From a virus, in IMG/VR virus record IMGVR_UViG_3300049893_000899, positions 31,356 through 95,355 of that record: 64,000 nucleotides of DNA; one strand, written 5' to 3'. This document shows positions 1 through 6,001 of this stretch, piece after piece. The position numbers were made by a program, and so were the translations under genes. Position 1 is the first letter of the stretch. Every line of letters starts with the position of its first letter. The notes beneath the pieces are model-generated. The model saw nothing but the letters and a program-made list of their open reading frames with translations. It was not told the origin of the DNA and did no database searches.

Positions 1-301
1 AGGAGATCTTAGAGTTGTTTTACAGCAATTATGCTTCTCTTGTGGTTTATCTCCAGAAGTTTTAAATATGATTGACCTTGAGGTTAGTAGATCTAATCAG
101 TCAAAGTTGTTTAAGGATTCAGATGAAGTTCTTGAAGGAAAATTAACTTACGAGAAAGAAGGGGTAGGTTGCTTTGTTGAACAGACTTCTGACAATTCTT
201 TTGTGTTAAAGAGAAATTCAGACAACAAAGTTTTAAAGAATAAAGCTAGTTTCTTTAAGCCTAGCTTTGATTTTTTAAGAACAATTATTAATTTTAAGTA
301 A
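1..301 (+). CDS. MazG/HisE-like NTP pyrophosphohydrolase, C-terminal fragment (5' end outside window)
   Basis: The reading frame is open from base 2, so the ATG at 68 is internal and the gene begins upstream of the window. The visible part reads E-V-S-R-S-N-Q-S-K, then a lysine-rich stretch with K-V-L-K-N-K-A-S-F-F-K-P. This resembles the end of phage all-alpha NTP pyrophosphohydrolases (phosphoribosyl-ATP pyrophosphohydrolase/MazG type), whose conserved tail has a SNxSK element followed by a K-V-x-K...F-x-x-P element. Such enzymes hydrolyse (d)NTPs to monophosphates and clean or remodel the nucleotide pool. The metal-binding EExxE helices would lie upstream and cannot be checked here. The family call rests on the short tail motif only. 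Confidence 0.5.
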   Translation, partial: GDLRVVLQQLCFSCGLSPEVLNMIDLEVSRSNQSKLFKDSDEVLEGKLTYEKEGVGCFVEQTSDNSFVLKRNSDNKVLKNKASFFKPSFDFLRTIINFK

Positions 302-320
302 TTATTTAAACAAGATAGAT

Positions 321-491
321 ATGACATCACAAGAATTATTTGCAGAAATCAATGTTCTTTTTGAACAGCTTCAAAATGAAACAACTAAAAAGAGTAAAGC
401 ATCAAAACTTAGAGCAAGAACTAAGTCAGTACAACTAAGCAAGATGCTTAAAGAATTTAGAGCTTTATCTCGCAAAGAAAGTAAACAATAA
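321..491 (+). CDS. Histone H1-like (Hc1-type) DNA-binding protein, 56 aa
   Basis: A short ORF that starts 20 bases after the preceding stop. It begins MTSQELFAEINVLFEQLQ and continues with a basic helix, K-K-S-K-A-S-K-L-R-A-R-T-K-S, then L-K-E-F-R-A-L-S-R-K-E-S-K. This layout (acidic/hydrophobic first helix, K/R-rich 'KASKxRARK' core, 'LLKEFRKxS' second helix) is that of the small Hc1-like histone H1 homologues common in Bacteroidota. Those proteins bind DNA non-specifically and compact it. In a phage it could coat phage DNA, compact the host nucleoid or silence host genes. An intrinsic terminator follows directly. The family is recognised by pattern only. Confidence 0.7.
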   Translation: MTSQELFAEINVLFEQLQNETTKKSKASKLRARTKSVQLSKMLKEFRALSRKESKQ

Positions 492-497
492 AAAAAC

Positions 498-528
498 AAA
501 AAGGTTATCGAGAGGTAGCCTTTTTTTT
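498..528 (+). terminator. Intrinsic terminator after the Hc1-like gene
   Basis: A 10-bp stem (AAAGGTTATC paired with GGTAGCCTTT, two G-U wobbles) with a GAGA tetraloop is followed by an 8-T run. It ends only 11 bases before the next start codon at 540. Confidence 0.85.
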
Positions 529-539
529 ACTTATCAACT

Positions 540-1202
540 ATGAAACCAACAGAAAAATTATTAGGCTATTATTGGGCTGAAGAGCTCAACGATGTTTTAT
601 TGTCTGAAGAAATGAAGACAACATCAAGATATATCTCTGGAAGAAGAAACTTTGCAAGTGTACTTCCGGAACAACAAGAAGTATTCTCTTTATTCAAAAG
701 ACTTCAGCTAAAGAACATTAGAATTGTATTTATATCTGAAGCTCCAACAAGCACAAAGTCAGCAGCTTCAGGCATAGGATATGCTTCTTTAGATCCGTTT
801 GAAACATATCCTGAAAACAAAGCTTTAATCAATCATATTGAAAAGAACTTCAAAGATGGCATGTGGTTAACTCCAGATAGAGATTTAAAGGATTTAGTTG
901 CTAATGGAATATTCTTCTTAAACCAAGACTTAACTTGCGAAGAAGATAACAGAACGGCTCATAAAGGACTATGGGAATCCTTTACTTCATCTGTTTTGAA
1001 GCTTATTGCTAAAGAAGAAAGACCTATATGCTTTATCCTTTGGGGCCAATCAAATATAGAGTTCTTTGACAAAAATACTAAAGGGTTAGATTTGTCTATT
1101 CACAAAGTGTTTAAGAAAGAAGATATCAAAGAAGAGTCCACTTGCTTAAAAGAAGCTTGCGATTTTGTTGAGAGTTATTACAAACAAAAATTAATAGTAT
1201 AA
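540..1202 (+). CDS. Uracil-DNA glycosylase family 1-like protein with altered active site
   Basis: A 220-residue protein of UNG length and architecture. The UNG water-activating GQDPY motif aligns with S-E-A-P-T (residues 66-70), preceded by a beta strand (IRIVFI) and followed by a glycine-rich SAASGIGYAS segment. The uracil-binding strand LLLNxxLT is retained as F-F-L-N-Q-D-L-T (125-132), followed by H-K-G-L-W-E-S-F-T (141-149) and the conserved I-L-W-G strand (166-169). The HPSPLS DNA-intercalation loop is replaced by I-H-K-V-F-K-K-E-D (187-195). The fold call is strong. The catalytic Asp is Ala68 and the leucine loop is lost, so ordinary UDG catalysis is doubtful; it could be a DNA-binding pseudoenzyme or act on a different base. 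It abuts the next gene with no gap. Confidence 0.72.
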   Translation: MKPTEKLLGYYWAEELNDVLLSEEMKTTSRYISGRRNFASVLPEQQEVFSLFKRLQLKNIRIVFISEAPTSTKSAASGIGYASLDPFETYPENKALINHIEKNFKDGMWLTPDRDLKDLVANGIFFLNQDLTCEEDNRTAHKGLWESFTSSVLKLIAKEERPICFILWGQSNIEFFDKNTKGLDLSIHKVFKKEDIKEESTCLKEACDFVESYYKQKLIV

Positions 1203-1778
1203 ATGAGTAAGGAAAAGACTAAATTAGCAATGATACATCCATTTGATAGTAGTAAATCAATGACTGTACTTCATCTACTCCAATCTGAAATATGGTTGAA
1301 GCACATGATAGATCAGATTGAATATCAAACAAAAAAGTTTGGATGGAAGCAGAACAAAGAGTTCATGAACAAGACCAAGAACGCTTTGCAATCTATTAGG
1401 TTTTATAATCATTCAATCAGAGTTGACTACAATGATGATGAAATGTATGAGGTTACAGCAAAAGTGTCAGATCAAATCTGCAAAGTAGTAAACCTTTCAT
1501 CAGAAGACAGAGCTAAAGTTTATGAACTCATTGAAGAGCTTACAGGAACGCAAAGTAAGTTCACTACAGACCACACAGAACTAATCAAAGAGTATCTTGG
1601 AAAACTAGACGAAGCAAGAGTTAAGTATTCAAAGATAATAAAACAAGAATGCGTTGGAGCTGTTGTACTTGGAGGTGAGTTCCCTACTGTTGAAGATGCT
1701 ATCAATGCACATAACATATTAGCTAGGCTAAATGTTACATATCAGTATCCAGTTAATTTGATTAGTGAAATTAAATAA
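1203..1778 (+). CDS. Hypothetical protein, 191 aa, translationally coupled to the UDG-like gene
   Basis: The ATG follows the stop of the UDG-like gene with no intervening base, so the two are almost certainly co-translated. The protein is mixed charged and largely helical by composition (W-K-Q-N-K-E-F-M-N-K-T-K-N, then L-I-E-E-L-T-G-T-Q), with a small hydrophobic C-terminal patch (GAVVLGGEF). There is no signal peptide or membrane segment. I do not recognise the family. Coupling suggests a shared process with the UDG-like protein, possibly DNA maintenance, but that is inference. Confidence 0.75.
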   Translation: MSKEKTKLAMIHPFDSSKSMTVLHLLQSEIWLKHMIDQIEYQTKKFGWKQNKEFMNKTKNALQSIRFYNHSIRVDYNDDEMYEVTAKVSDQICKVVNLSSEDRAKVYELIEELTGTQSKFTTDHTELIKEYLGKLDEARVKYSKIIKQECVGAVVLGGEFPTVEDAINAHNILARLNVTYQYPVNLISEIK

Positions 1779-1788
1779 GGCGGAAATT

Positions 1789-1995
1789 ATGAATTACCAA
1801 CAGCAATTAAATTCAATACACAGTTATCTTATGTATAAGAAATTCCCTTATCATAGTTTATCTGTGATACACAGACACCAAGATTTAGGTTTTCACGTTT
1901 TCTTTTCGGATGATGTAAAGGAAATGGTAACTGATGAAATTAAAGAGCATTTAGCTGCTTATGCGTTTCATTGGTCTTTCGTTAAAAGCAATTAA
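1789..1995 (+). CDS. Small hypothetical protein, 68 aa
   Basis: The start at 1789 (MNYQQQLNS) is preferred over the in-frame ATG at 1765, which lies inside the previous gene; the chosen start sits 10 bases after that stop, behind an AATAAGGCGGAAATT leader related to the spacer repeat found further downstream. The protein is rich in His and aromatic residues (HSLSVIHRHQDLGFHVFFSDD). No family recognised. Confidence 0.6.
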   Translation: MNYQQQLNSIHSYLMYKKFPYHSLSVIHRHQDLGFHVFFSDDVKEMVTDEIKEHLAAYAFHWSFVKSN

Positions 1996-2015
1996 TATTT
2001 AAAACTATGGCAAGA

Positions 2016-2029
2016 CTAACGGTTTGCAG
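2016..2029 (+). repeat. CTAACGGTTTGCAG core repeat, copy 1
   Basis: This 14-base core recurs at 2296-2309 (one mismatch) and in weaker form at 5644-5657. It lies in the 85-base gap between two small genes; the rest of that gap shows a GGCGTTGTTGCC inverted motif and AT-rich leader sequence. Confidence 0.5.
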
Positions 2030-2080
2030 ATTGGCGTTGTTGCCACACAAATGTTTAATTGAAACACTAAATTTAATAAT

Positions 2081-2299
2081 ATGGAAAATGATAATTTGAA
2101 AACGGAAAGCAATAACGCCAATGTGCTGTTAGCTGCTGTGCCTGATTGTAAAGATATGGATTACGATAAGGTAAGGGCTATCGGCAAGGAAAAGTATTGT
2201 ATAAAAGGAATAAGCTGTAATTTCTGCGACTTCATGGATAGAGATAGAGGTAAAATAAATAGTTGCGTTCAGGAGTATGTCAAAAGGCATTGCATCTAA
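2081..2299 (+). CDS. Cys-rich small hypothetical protein, 72 aa
   Basis: A soluble small protein whose C-terminal half carries five cysteines (Y-C-I-K-G-I-S-C-N-F-C-D-F, then S-C...H-C-I), which may bind a metal. The stop codon (2297-2299) lies inside the first recombination-site-like box of the attC-like inverted repeat that follows. No known family was recognised. Confidence 0.6.
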   Translation: MENDNLKTESNNANVLLAAVPDCKDMDYDKVRAIGKEKYCIKGISCNFCDFMDRDRGKINSCVQEYVKRHCI

Positions 2300-2424
2300 C
2301 GTTTTGCAGCTAACCGAAGTTGGCGATTACGAAGCACAAAAATTCAAATTAAATAAATGTTAAACCGAAGCACAACAGCTCATTTCAGCACTACACCGCC
2401 AATCTTGGTTAGGTGCTGTTATAT
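2294..2424 (+). repeat. attC-like imperfect inverted repeat, 131 bp
   Basis: The left end ATCTAAC (2294-2300) fits the integron R'' consensus RYYYAAC. The right end GTTATAT (2418-2424) fits R' (GTTRRRY) with one mismatch. Between them, CAGC-TAACC-AAG-TTGGCG on the left is complementary, with small bulges, to CGCCAATCTTGGTTAGGTG on the right, and the GCATCTAAC/GTTATATGC outer arms also pair. Length and layout are within the attC range, and the preceding stop codon overlaps the left box as in gene cassettes. No integrase is visible in this window, so function is unproven; a non-mobile stem-loop repeat is the main alternative. Confidence 0.45.
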
Positions 2425-2450
2425 GCTGTGCTTCTCAAATCTTAATTAAA

Positions 2451-2651
2451 ATGACAAAAGGAACTTTTCAAAAAACAGTAGAAAGTGCAGAATACGATTT
2501 TGTTCGTGATAAAGCACAAAGAGAAACGATTGAATTACTTGCTAAGACTTTGATTGAAGTTAGAAAGCACATGACCGCACACATTCCTGAAAAGGTATTT
2601 GATATGGTTGATGATGCACTTTCTAAGTCGGGTTTTCAGCATAGCATATAA
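2451..2651 (+). CDS. Small hypothetical protein, 66 aa
   Basis: Begins MTKGTFQKTVESAEYDFVRD, a charged, probably all-helical soluble protein. It lies between the attC-like element and a 22-bp repeat whose first three bases are its stop codon (2649-2651). This is the tightest cassette-like unit in the region. No family recognised. Confidence 0.6.
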   Translation: MTKGTFQKTVESAEYDFVRDKAQRETIELLAKTLIEVRKHMTAHIPEKVFDMVDDALSKSGFQHSI

Positions 2652-2670
2652 CTACAATATATACGCAGTT
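2649..2670 (+). repeat. 22-bp stop-codon-overlapping repeat, copy A
   Basis: Starts TAACTACAATATATACGC and ends AGTT; the following A completes TAACT...AGTTA ends of an imperfect palindrome. The copy at 5999-6020 matches at 21 of 22 positions. Both copies begin with the stop codon of the gene before them. Confidence 0.7.
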
Positions 2671-2692
2671 AAACAAATAAACAATTAAGAAA

Positions 2693-3139
2693 ATGAAAGA
2701 AAAAATAAAAGGCTTTTCCGACCCTAGGCTGGTCGGTAGAGAGGTGTATGTTAGGGATGTGAAGATGGTTATTAGTAAAATAAATGATAGCCACACAATG
2801 TGTATAAAAAAAGAGTACGGTATTAATCGTTCATTTCTTCATGATGGAAGGCATACTTCGATTGATTTACTACCTATTTTATCCTTCACACCATACACCG
2901 TAGAAATAAATGAAAACGGTCAAGTAACAATCAAAGGCTACTCGGATGAAATTGAATTAGAATCAGAGGACAAGCCGAAAGAGGGTGATTGTGGTTGGTT
3001 TTGGGATTCTGAATATTGTCGTTATTTTAGGTATGGTACGATTGCAAGAATAAGCTCTGCTTACTATATTGGTACTGCTCCTTACAAAAACTTCTCAAAA
3101 ACATGCCCTGAGTGGATTAAAGAAATTGTAAATAAGTAA
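2693..3139 (+). CDS. Hypothetical protein, 148 aa
   Basis: Starts 42 bases after the previous stop. The N-terminal part is beta-rich and basic (GREVYVRDVKMVISKI); the C-terminal part is aromatic and acidic, with a W-F-W-D-S-E-Y-C-R-Y-F-R-Y-G segment around residues 102-115. No signal peptide or membrane helix. I do not recognise the family. It heads a closely spaced trio with the next two genes. Confidence 0.65.
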   Translation: MKEKIKGFSDPRLVGREVYVRDVKMVISKINDSHTMCIKKEYGINRSFLHDGRHTSIDLLPILSFTPYTVEINENGQVTIKGYSDEIELESEDKPKEGDCGWFWDSEYCRYFRYGTIARISSAYYIGTAPYKNFSKTCPEWIKEIVNK

Positions 3140-3142
3140 AAT

Positions 3143-3415
3143 ATGGAAAAAATAAGCGTAAAAGATAATAAAGTTATTTTAACCGTAACGCCACAAGAAA
3201 CTAATAAGTTCTTAGAAAAGGGTACTATTATTTCATGGAATGAAAGTATTAATTTCCTCGAAAACTATAAATCTGATGAAATAGTAGATGTTGTTGATAG
3301 TAATAGTAAAATTGACTTAGAAGCATCTAAAATGCTAAAAAGAATATCTGAGCTAAATATAGAAAAAGAATTGTTAATTAATAAACTATTAGAAACATGC
3401 AAGGAAGAAAAATAA
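3143..3415 (+). CDS. Small coiled-coil hypothetical protein, 90 aa
   Basis: Follows the preceding stop by 3 bases. After a short beta segment (KISVKDNKVILTVT) the second half is a predicted coiled coil (EASKMLKRISELNIEKELLI). Its 3' end overlaps the next gene by 19 bases, which suggests translational coupling. Function unknown. Confidence 0.65.
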   Translation: MEKISVKDNKVILTVTPQETNKFLEKGTIISWNESINFLENYKSDEIVDVVDSNSKIDLEASKMLKRISELNIEKELLINKLLETCKEEK

Positions 3416-3861
3416 AACACAAAGAAACTGGAGAGGTTTTTATATTCTTACAGTTTGAGGCTTCATCTAAGACTTTAGACGACAACAAACAAGTAGTATC
3501 ATTAGCTGTTATAGTAGAAGATAAAAACGGAAATATTTGTATTTTCTCAGCTAATGATGTGCAATTCGTAAAAGAAGAGCCTATCAAAACAGAAACAACA
3601 GGAATAGACATGATGAAGCATAAAGCGGAATCAATGCCGACCTTACAAAATAGCATTGAAGTGTGGGCGTGTATGGATAGAAGTGGATTTGTTAATATTG
3701 CAGCAAAAAAGAATTTCTATAAAAATAATGAAATTTGGAGCTCTCACGATGAGTTGTTTATGTCAACTAACATAGAAGACTTCATACAAGCATTCCAAGG
3801 CTTATCTTGGAACGATGAAGGACCTAAGAAGTTTAGAATTAGTGTAGAGCCTTTGGGGTAA
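3397..3861 (+). CDS. Hypothetical protein, 154 aa
   Basis: Starts inside the end of the coiled-coil gene. The first 60 residues look like a small beta-barrel (ETGEVFIFLQFEAS...VVSLAVIVEDKNGN). The C-terminal half has an EVWACMDRSGFVNIAAKK motif, then F-I-Q-A-F-Q-G-L-S-W. I do not recognise the family. It is the last member of the trio beginning at 2693 and is followed by a spacer repeat. Confidence 0.65.
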   Translation: MQGRKIKHKETGEVFIFLQFEASSKTLDDNKQVVSLAVIVEDKNGNICIFSANDVQFVKEEPIKTETTGIDMMKHKAESMPTLQNSIEVWACMDRSGFVNIAAKKNFYKNNEIWSSHDELFMSTNIEDFIQAFQGLSWNDEGPKKFRISVEPLG

Positions 3862-3863
3862 CG

Positions 3864-3881
3864 AATAAAAGCCGTTTTATT
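3864..3881 (+). repeat. GCCGTTTTA spacer element, copy 1 (short form)
   Basis: AATAAAAGCCGTTTTATT, 2 bases after a stop codon. It belongs to the same spacer family as the copies at 4096, 4361, 4720, 6028 and 6452. Confidence 0.65.
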
Positions 3882-3898
3882 ATGGAAAAAACATCATT

Positions 3899-4093
3899 AT
3901 GTTGTTAAAATTATTAAAGAGATTATTCAAATCTAAAACAAAATCAAAAAAAGATTCTAAAACAAAATCAAAAGAAGATGTTTTTATTCTTAGAAAATAT
4001 TGTAGTGGTTGTGATTCTATTCAAGTGCATCACGATAGCCCTTTTGAAGAGCCATTTTGTTATAGATGTTATAATAGACAACATGGGTATTAA
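3899..4093 (+). CDS. Small zinc-ribbon-like protein with basic N-terminus, 64 aa
   Basis: The N-terminal 30 residues are strongly basic (KRLFKSKTKSKKDSKTKSKE). The C-terminal part holds Y-C-S-G-C and F-C-Y-R-C pairs separated by about 17 residues, with a nearby H-H. Two CxxC knuckles of this kind suggest a zinc ribbon. The basic arm plus zinc ribbon would suit nucleic-acid binding, but this is inference. An upstream ATG at 3882 stops after eight codons, so 3899 is used. Confidence 0.6.
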   Translation: MLLKLLKRLFKSKTKSKKDSKTKSKEDVFILRKYCSGCDSIQVHHDSPFEEPFCYRCYNRQHGY

Positions 4094-4095
4094 AA

Positions 4096-4113
4096 AATAA
4101 AAGCCGTTTTACT
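4096..4113 (+). repeat. GCCGTTTTACT spacer element, copy 2 (short form)
   Basis: AATAAAAGCCGTTTTACT, identical over 18 bases to the copy at 4361-4378. It lies in the gap between two small genes. Confidence 0.75.
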
Positions 4114-4150
4114 TAGTAGGACGGTAATGTTAAATTTAAAAGATAAGATT

Positions 4151-4351
4151 ATGGACAACCTAAAATTGACGACACCATTTGTTCCACAGGAACAAAACAC
4201 TATCTTTATTATGCAAGATAATGGCACAAGAGAAATTCTAAAGCTTTGTGGAAACGGAGATATTTTCGTAAAAGGCAGATTAGCAGAAAATGACAAAGAA
4301 GTAGTTGATGCTTTAAGAGAGTTTCTCAAAGGGCAAGGCTTATTAAAATAG
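4151..4351 (+). CDS. Small conserved phage protein, 66 aa
   Basis: The start at 4151 (MDNLKLTTPFVPQEQ) is preferred over the ATG at 4127 because it follows the spacer repeat at the usual distance. The protein has the pattern L-K-L-C-G-N-G-D-I-F-V-K-G-R...E-N-D-K-E-V-V-D-A-L-R-E-F-L, which I recognise as a recurrent small protein in phages and mobile DNA of Bacteroidota; no function is known to me. It is probably a beta hairpin plus an amphipathic helix. Confidence 0.65.
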   Translation: MDNLKLTTPFVPQEQNTIFIMQDNGTREILKLCGNGDIFVKGRLAENDKEVVDALREFLKGQGLLK

Positions 4352-4360
4352 CCGATAACA

Positions 4361-4378
4361 AATAAAAGCCGTTTTACT
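4361..4378 (+). repeat. GCCGTTTTACT spacer element, copy 3 (short form)
   Basis: AATAAAAGCCGTTTTACT, 9 bases after the preceding stop codon and 30 bases before the next start. Confidence 0.75.
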
Positions 4379-4408
4379 CGGTTTGTAGTAACTTTAAAAT
4401 GAAATAAA

Positions 4409-4684
4409 ATGAGCAACACAACATTAAATTTAAACAGCGTGGGTACAACTACAAGCGTCAGTCTTTGGTCAACACCTGAAAGAGTAGATGTAATTGAAAA
4501 CTCTGATAGTATCGAGTTCGTGTATAAAGAAACTTCAATGATTTCCTACACATCAATTCCAGCACCACCACCACAAGTAAGAGTTTTCAAAATCGTCTTT
4601 TCTTGTGTAGATGGCAAGTGGAATAAATCGGAAAGAATTTATGGTCAAATTGTTCCTGCTGAAAATGAACGATACGTTTTTTAG
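4409..4684 (+). CDS. Small hypothetical protein, 91 aa
   Basis: Thr/Ser-rich N-terminus (MSNTTLNLNSVGTTTSVSLW), a proline run (SIPAPPPQV) near residue 53 and beta-strand-like C-terminus. Soluble, no recognised domain. It sits between two spacer repeats. Confidence 0.6.
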   Translation: MSNTTLNLNSVGTTTSVSLWSTPERVDVIENSDSIEFVYKETSMISYTSIPAPPPQVRVFKIVFSCVDGKWNKSERIYGQIVPAENERYVF

Positions 4685-4693
4685 CATTGCCTA

Positions 4694-4737
4694 TAACTAT
4701 CAGATATGTGCAACAAACAAATAAAAGCCGTCTTACT
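4694..4737 (+). repeat. Degenerate 22-bp repeat plus GCCGTCTTACT spacer element, copy 4
   Basis: TAACTATCAGATATGTGCA at 4694 matches the 22-bp repeats at 2649 and 5999 at roughly two thirds of positions. It is followed by AATAAAAGCCGTCTTACT at 4720-4737. The same order (22-bp repeat, then spacer element) is found at 5999-6056. Confidence 0.6.
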
Positions 4738-4751
4738 AAACGATTAAGAAA

Positions 4752-5243
4752 ATGGAAAAAGTATTAGAAAAATTCACTATTGATGATGTGGAGGTTGGTG
4801 ATGTTTTTCTTCATAAACACAATAAATCAAGATTTACTGTTTCAGAAAAACATAAAGATAAAGGTTATATTCTTTTAAAAAGTTATGGAGCACTTTGGGC
4901 TTTAAGTTTTTACTATTTCGATCTAATTAAAAAAAGTAATAAAACTGAAACACAAACAGAGGAACAATTAATAGAACAACAGCCAACCTCAATAAAATCC
5001 GTCTTATCAGGTATTGACAAGCTTCTAGAATACAAAGAAAGTAAGTATGGCAATGCACTAAACAACGATCGTTTAAAAGTGTTTTCTGGTAAATGCAAAT
5101 TTGGAGATATACTTGACGCAAAACTAAACAGAGTAGCCAACGGAGAAGAGCTACTAAAGAACGATGTTGTAGATATAGCAGGCTATCTAATCCTAACACT
5201 AAGAGAAAAAGGATGGGATGATTTTAGTGAGTTTATGGACTGA
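4752..5243 (+). CDS. Nmad1/DUF1599-like protein with N-terminal small beta domain, 163 aa
   Basis: Residues 1-60 form a beta-rich domain (DDVEVGDVFLHKHNKSRFTV). Residues 80-163 look like the nucleotide modification-associated domain 1 (DUF1599): a Y-K-E-S-K-Y-G-N-A-L segment, L-K-V-F-S-G, then I-L-D-A-K-L-N-R-V-A-N (120-130) and N-D-V-V-D-I-A-G-Y-L-I-L (137-148), with conserved D122, K124, R127, D138 and D141. That all-alpha MazG-related family occurs in phages alongside base-modification or nucleotide-pool enzymes. Substrate unknown. The gene ends M-D-stop inside a 20-bp sequence repeated 387 bases downstream. Confidence 0.6.
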   Translation: MEKVLEKFTIDDVEVGDVFLHKHNKSRFTVSEKHKDKGYILLKSYGALWALSFYYFDLIKKSNKTETQTEEQLIEQQPTSIKSVLSGIDKLLEYKESKYGNALNNDRLKVFSGKCKFGDILDAKLNRVANGEELLKNDVVDIAGYLILTLREKGWDDFSEFMD

Positions 5244-5252
5244 AAATAAGGC
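5233..5252 (+). repeat. 20-bp direct repeat, left copy
   Basis: TTATGGACTGAAAATAAGGC, identical to 5620-5639. The left copy contains the last codons and stop (TGA, 5241-5243) of the Nmad1-like gene. The two copies bracket the gene at 5268-5618. Confidence 0.85.
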
Positions 5253-5267
5253 TTAAATTTATGAGAT

Positions 5268-5618
5268 ATGACTGAAAAAGAATTGTTAATTGAGTTGTGT
5301 AATAATCTTGAAAAAGAACTCAATCAAAGAGATGGAAAGAAAACGCATAAAGTACAATTACAAAGCGGATTAAAGCCTGAAAACTATTTCGTTCCAATGA
5401 TGAGCATAGGAATAACAAGAAAATCGTATAATGGTGTTAGTATGGCTTGGTTTGTTGAAGTGTGGGTTGATGGAAAATGTATATTCAGAGAATCACATGT
5501 GCCACACAAAACAGAAAAGCTTGAAATAGTTGAAGGATTTTTGATTAAAAGGGTTTTCAGACACATCTTCACATTTGGAGTTATGTCAAGTAAAAAAACC
5601 ATTGATGAACTTGTGTGA
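5268..5618 (+). CDS. Hypothetical protein, 116 aa, flanked by 20-bp direct repeats
   Basis: Starts with a helical segment (MTEKELLIELCNNLEKELNQ) and continues beta-rich (SMAWFVEVWVDGKCIFRE). No recognised family. The exact 20-bp direct repeats on both sides (5233 and 5620) suggest that this gene entered as a unit or that the neighbourhood was duplicated; the right copy is out of any reading frame. Confidence 0.6.
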   Translation: MTEKELLIELCNNLEKELNQRDGKKTHKVQLQSGLKPENYFVPMMSIGITRKSYNGVSMAWFVEVWVDGKCIFRESHVPHKTEKLEIVEGFLIKRVFRHIFTFGVMSSKKTIDELV

Positions 5619-5619
5619 A

Positions 5620-5657
5620 TTATGGACTGAAAATAAGGCGGCAATAACGGTTTGAAG
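5620..5657 (+). repeat. 20-bp direct repeat, right copy, fused to GGCGGCAATAAC element and TAACGGTTTG core
   Basis: 5620-5639 duplicates 5233-5252. It runs into GGCGGCAATAAC, the first half of the long spacer element, which after TAAC switches to GGTTTGAAG, as in the 2016 core repeat. The remaining gap to 5717 is AT-rich leader with no other feature seen. Confidence 0.7.
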
Positions 5658-5716
5658 CTATGCTTAGTTGCGGACTTAAATAACAAAATTTTTAATTAAC
5701 AACAAAATATAATAAA

Positions 5717-6001
5717 ATGGAAAAAGTATCAGATTACAACGGAACTCCGCAATTAGGCATAGCTGCAGTTAGCAGCCGTTTTAATTTCGGACAAGAGGTG
5801 TGGTTCTTAAATGGACGACACATTATGAATGGTAAGATAGAAGCTGTTAGAGGGCAGAAACATTGCCTATACGAACACACCGACATTGAATTGGAAGTTT
5901 ACCATACAAGCGGTGAAATAGGGTGTAAGTTTTGGGTAAAAGATGAAGATTGTTTTGAAAGCAGACAAGCGTTGATAGATGCGGTCTTAAATGGCTGCTA
6001 A
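5717..6001 (+). CDS. Small SH3-like hypothetical protein, 94 aa
   Basis: Core motif F-G-Q-E-V-W-F-L-N...I-M-N-G-K-I-E-A-V-R (residues 24-43) followed by V-Y-H-T-S-G...F-W-V-K-D-E-D-C-F. This 'GQxVWFL...GKI..V' pattern is frequent in small Bacteroidota phage proteins and suggests an SH3-like barrel. Function unknown. Its stop codon is the first triplet of the second 22-bp repeat. Confidence 0.6.
   Translation: MEKVSDYNGTPQLGIAAVSSRFNFGQEVWFLNGRHIMNGKIEAVRGQKHCLYEHTDIELEVYHTSGEIGCKFWVKDEDCFESRQALIDAVLNGC

Noticed and set aside
148-330. Minus-strand ORF opposite the pyrophosphohydrolase fragment
   Set aside because: It is a shadow of a coding frame with better composition; no supporting context on the minus strand.
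2007-2099. 30-codon ORF (MARLTVCRLALL...) in the gap before 2081
   Set aside because: It lies across the core repeat, overlaps the next start and has no coding signature.
4090-4419. 109-codon minus-strand ORF across small plus-strand genes
   Set aside because: It runs antisense through a recognised small phage protein and two spacer repeats; composition is shadow-like (Phe/Leu/Ser-rich).
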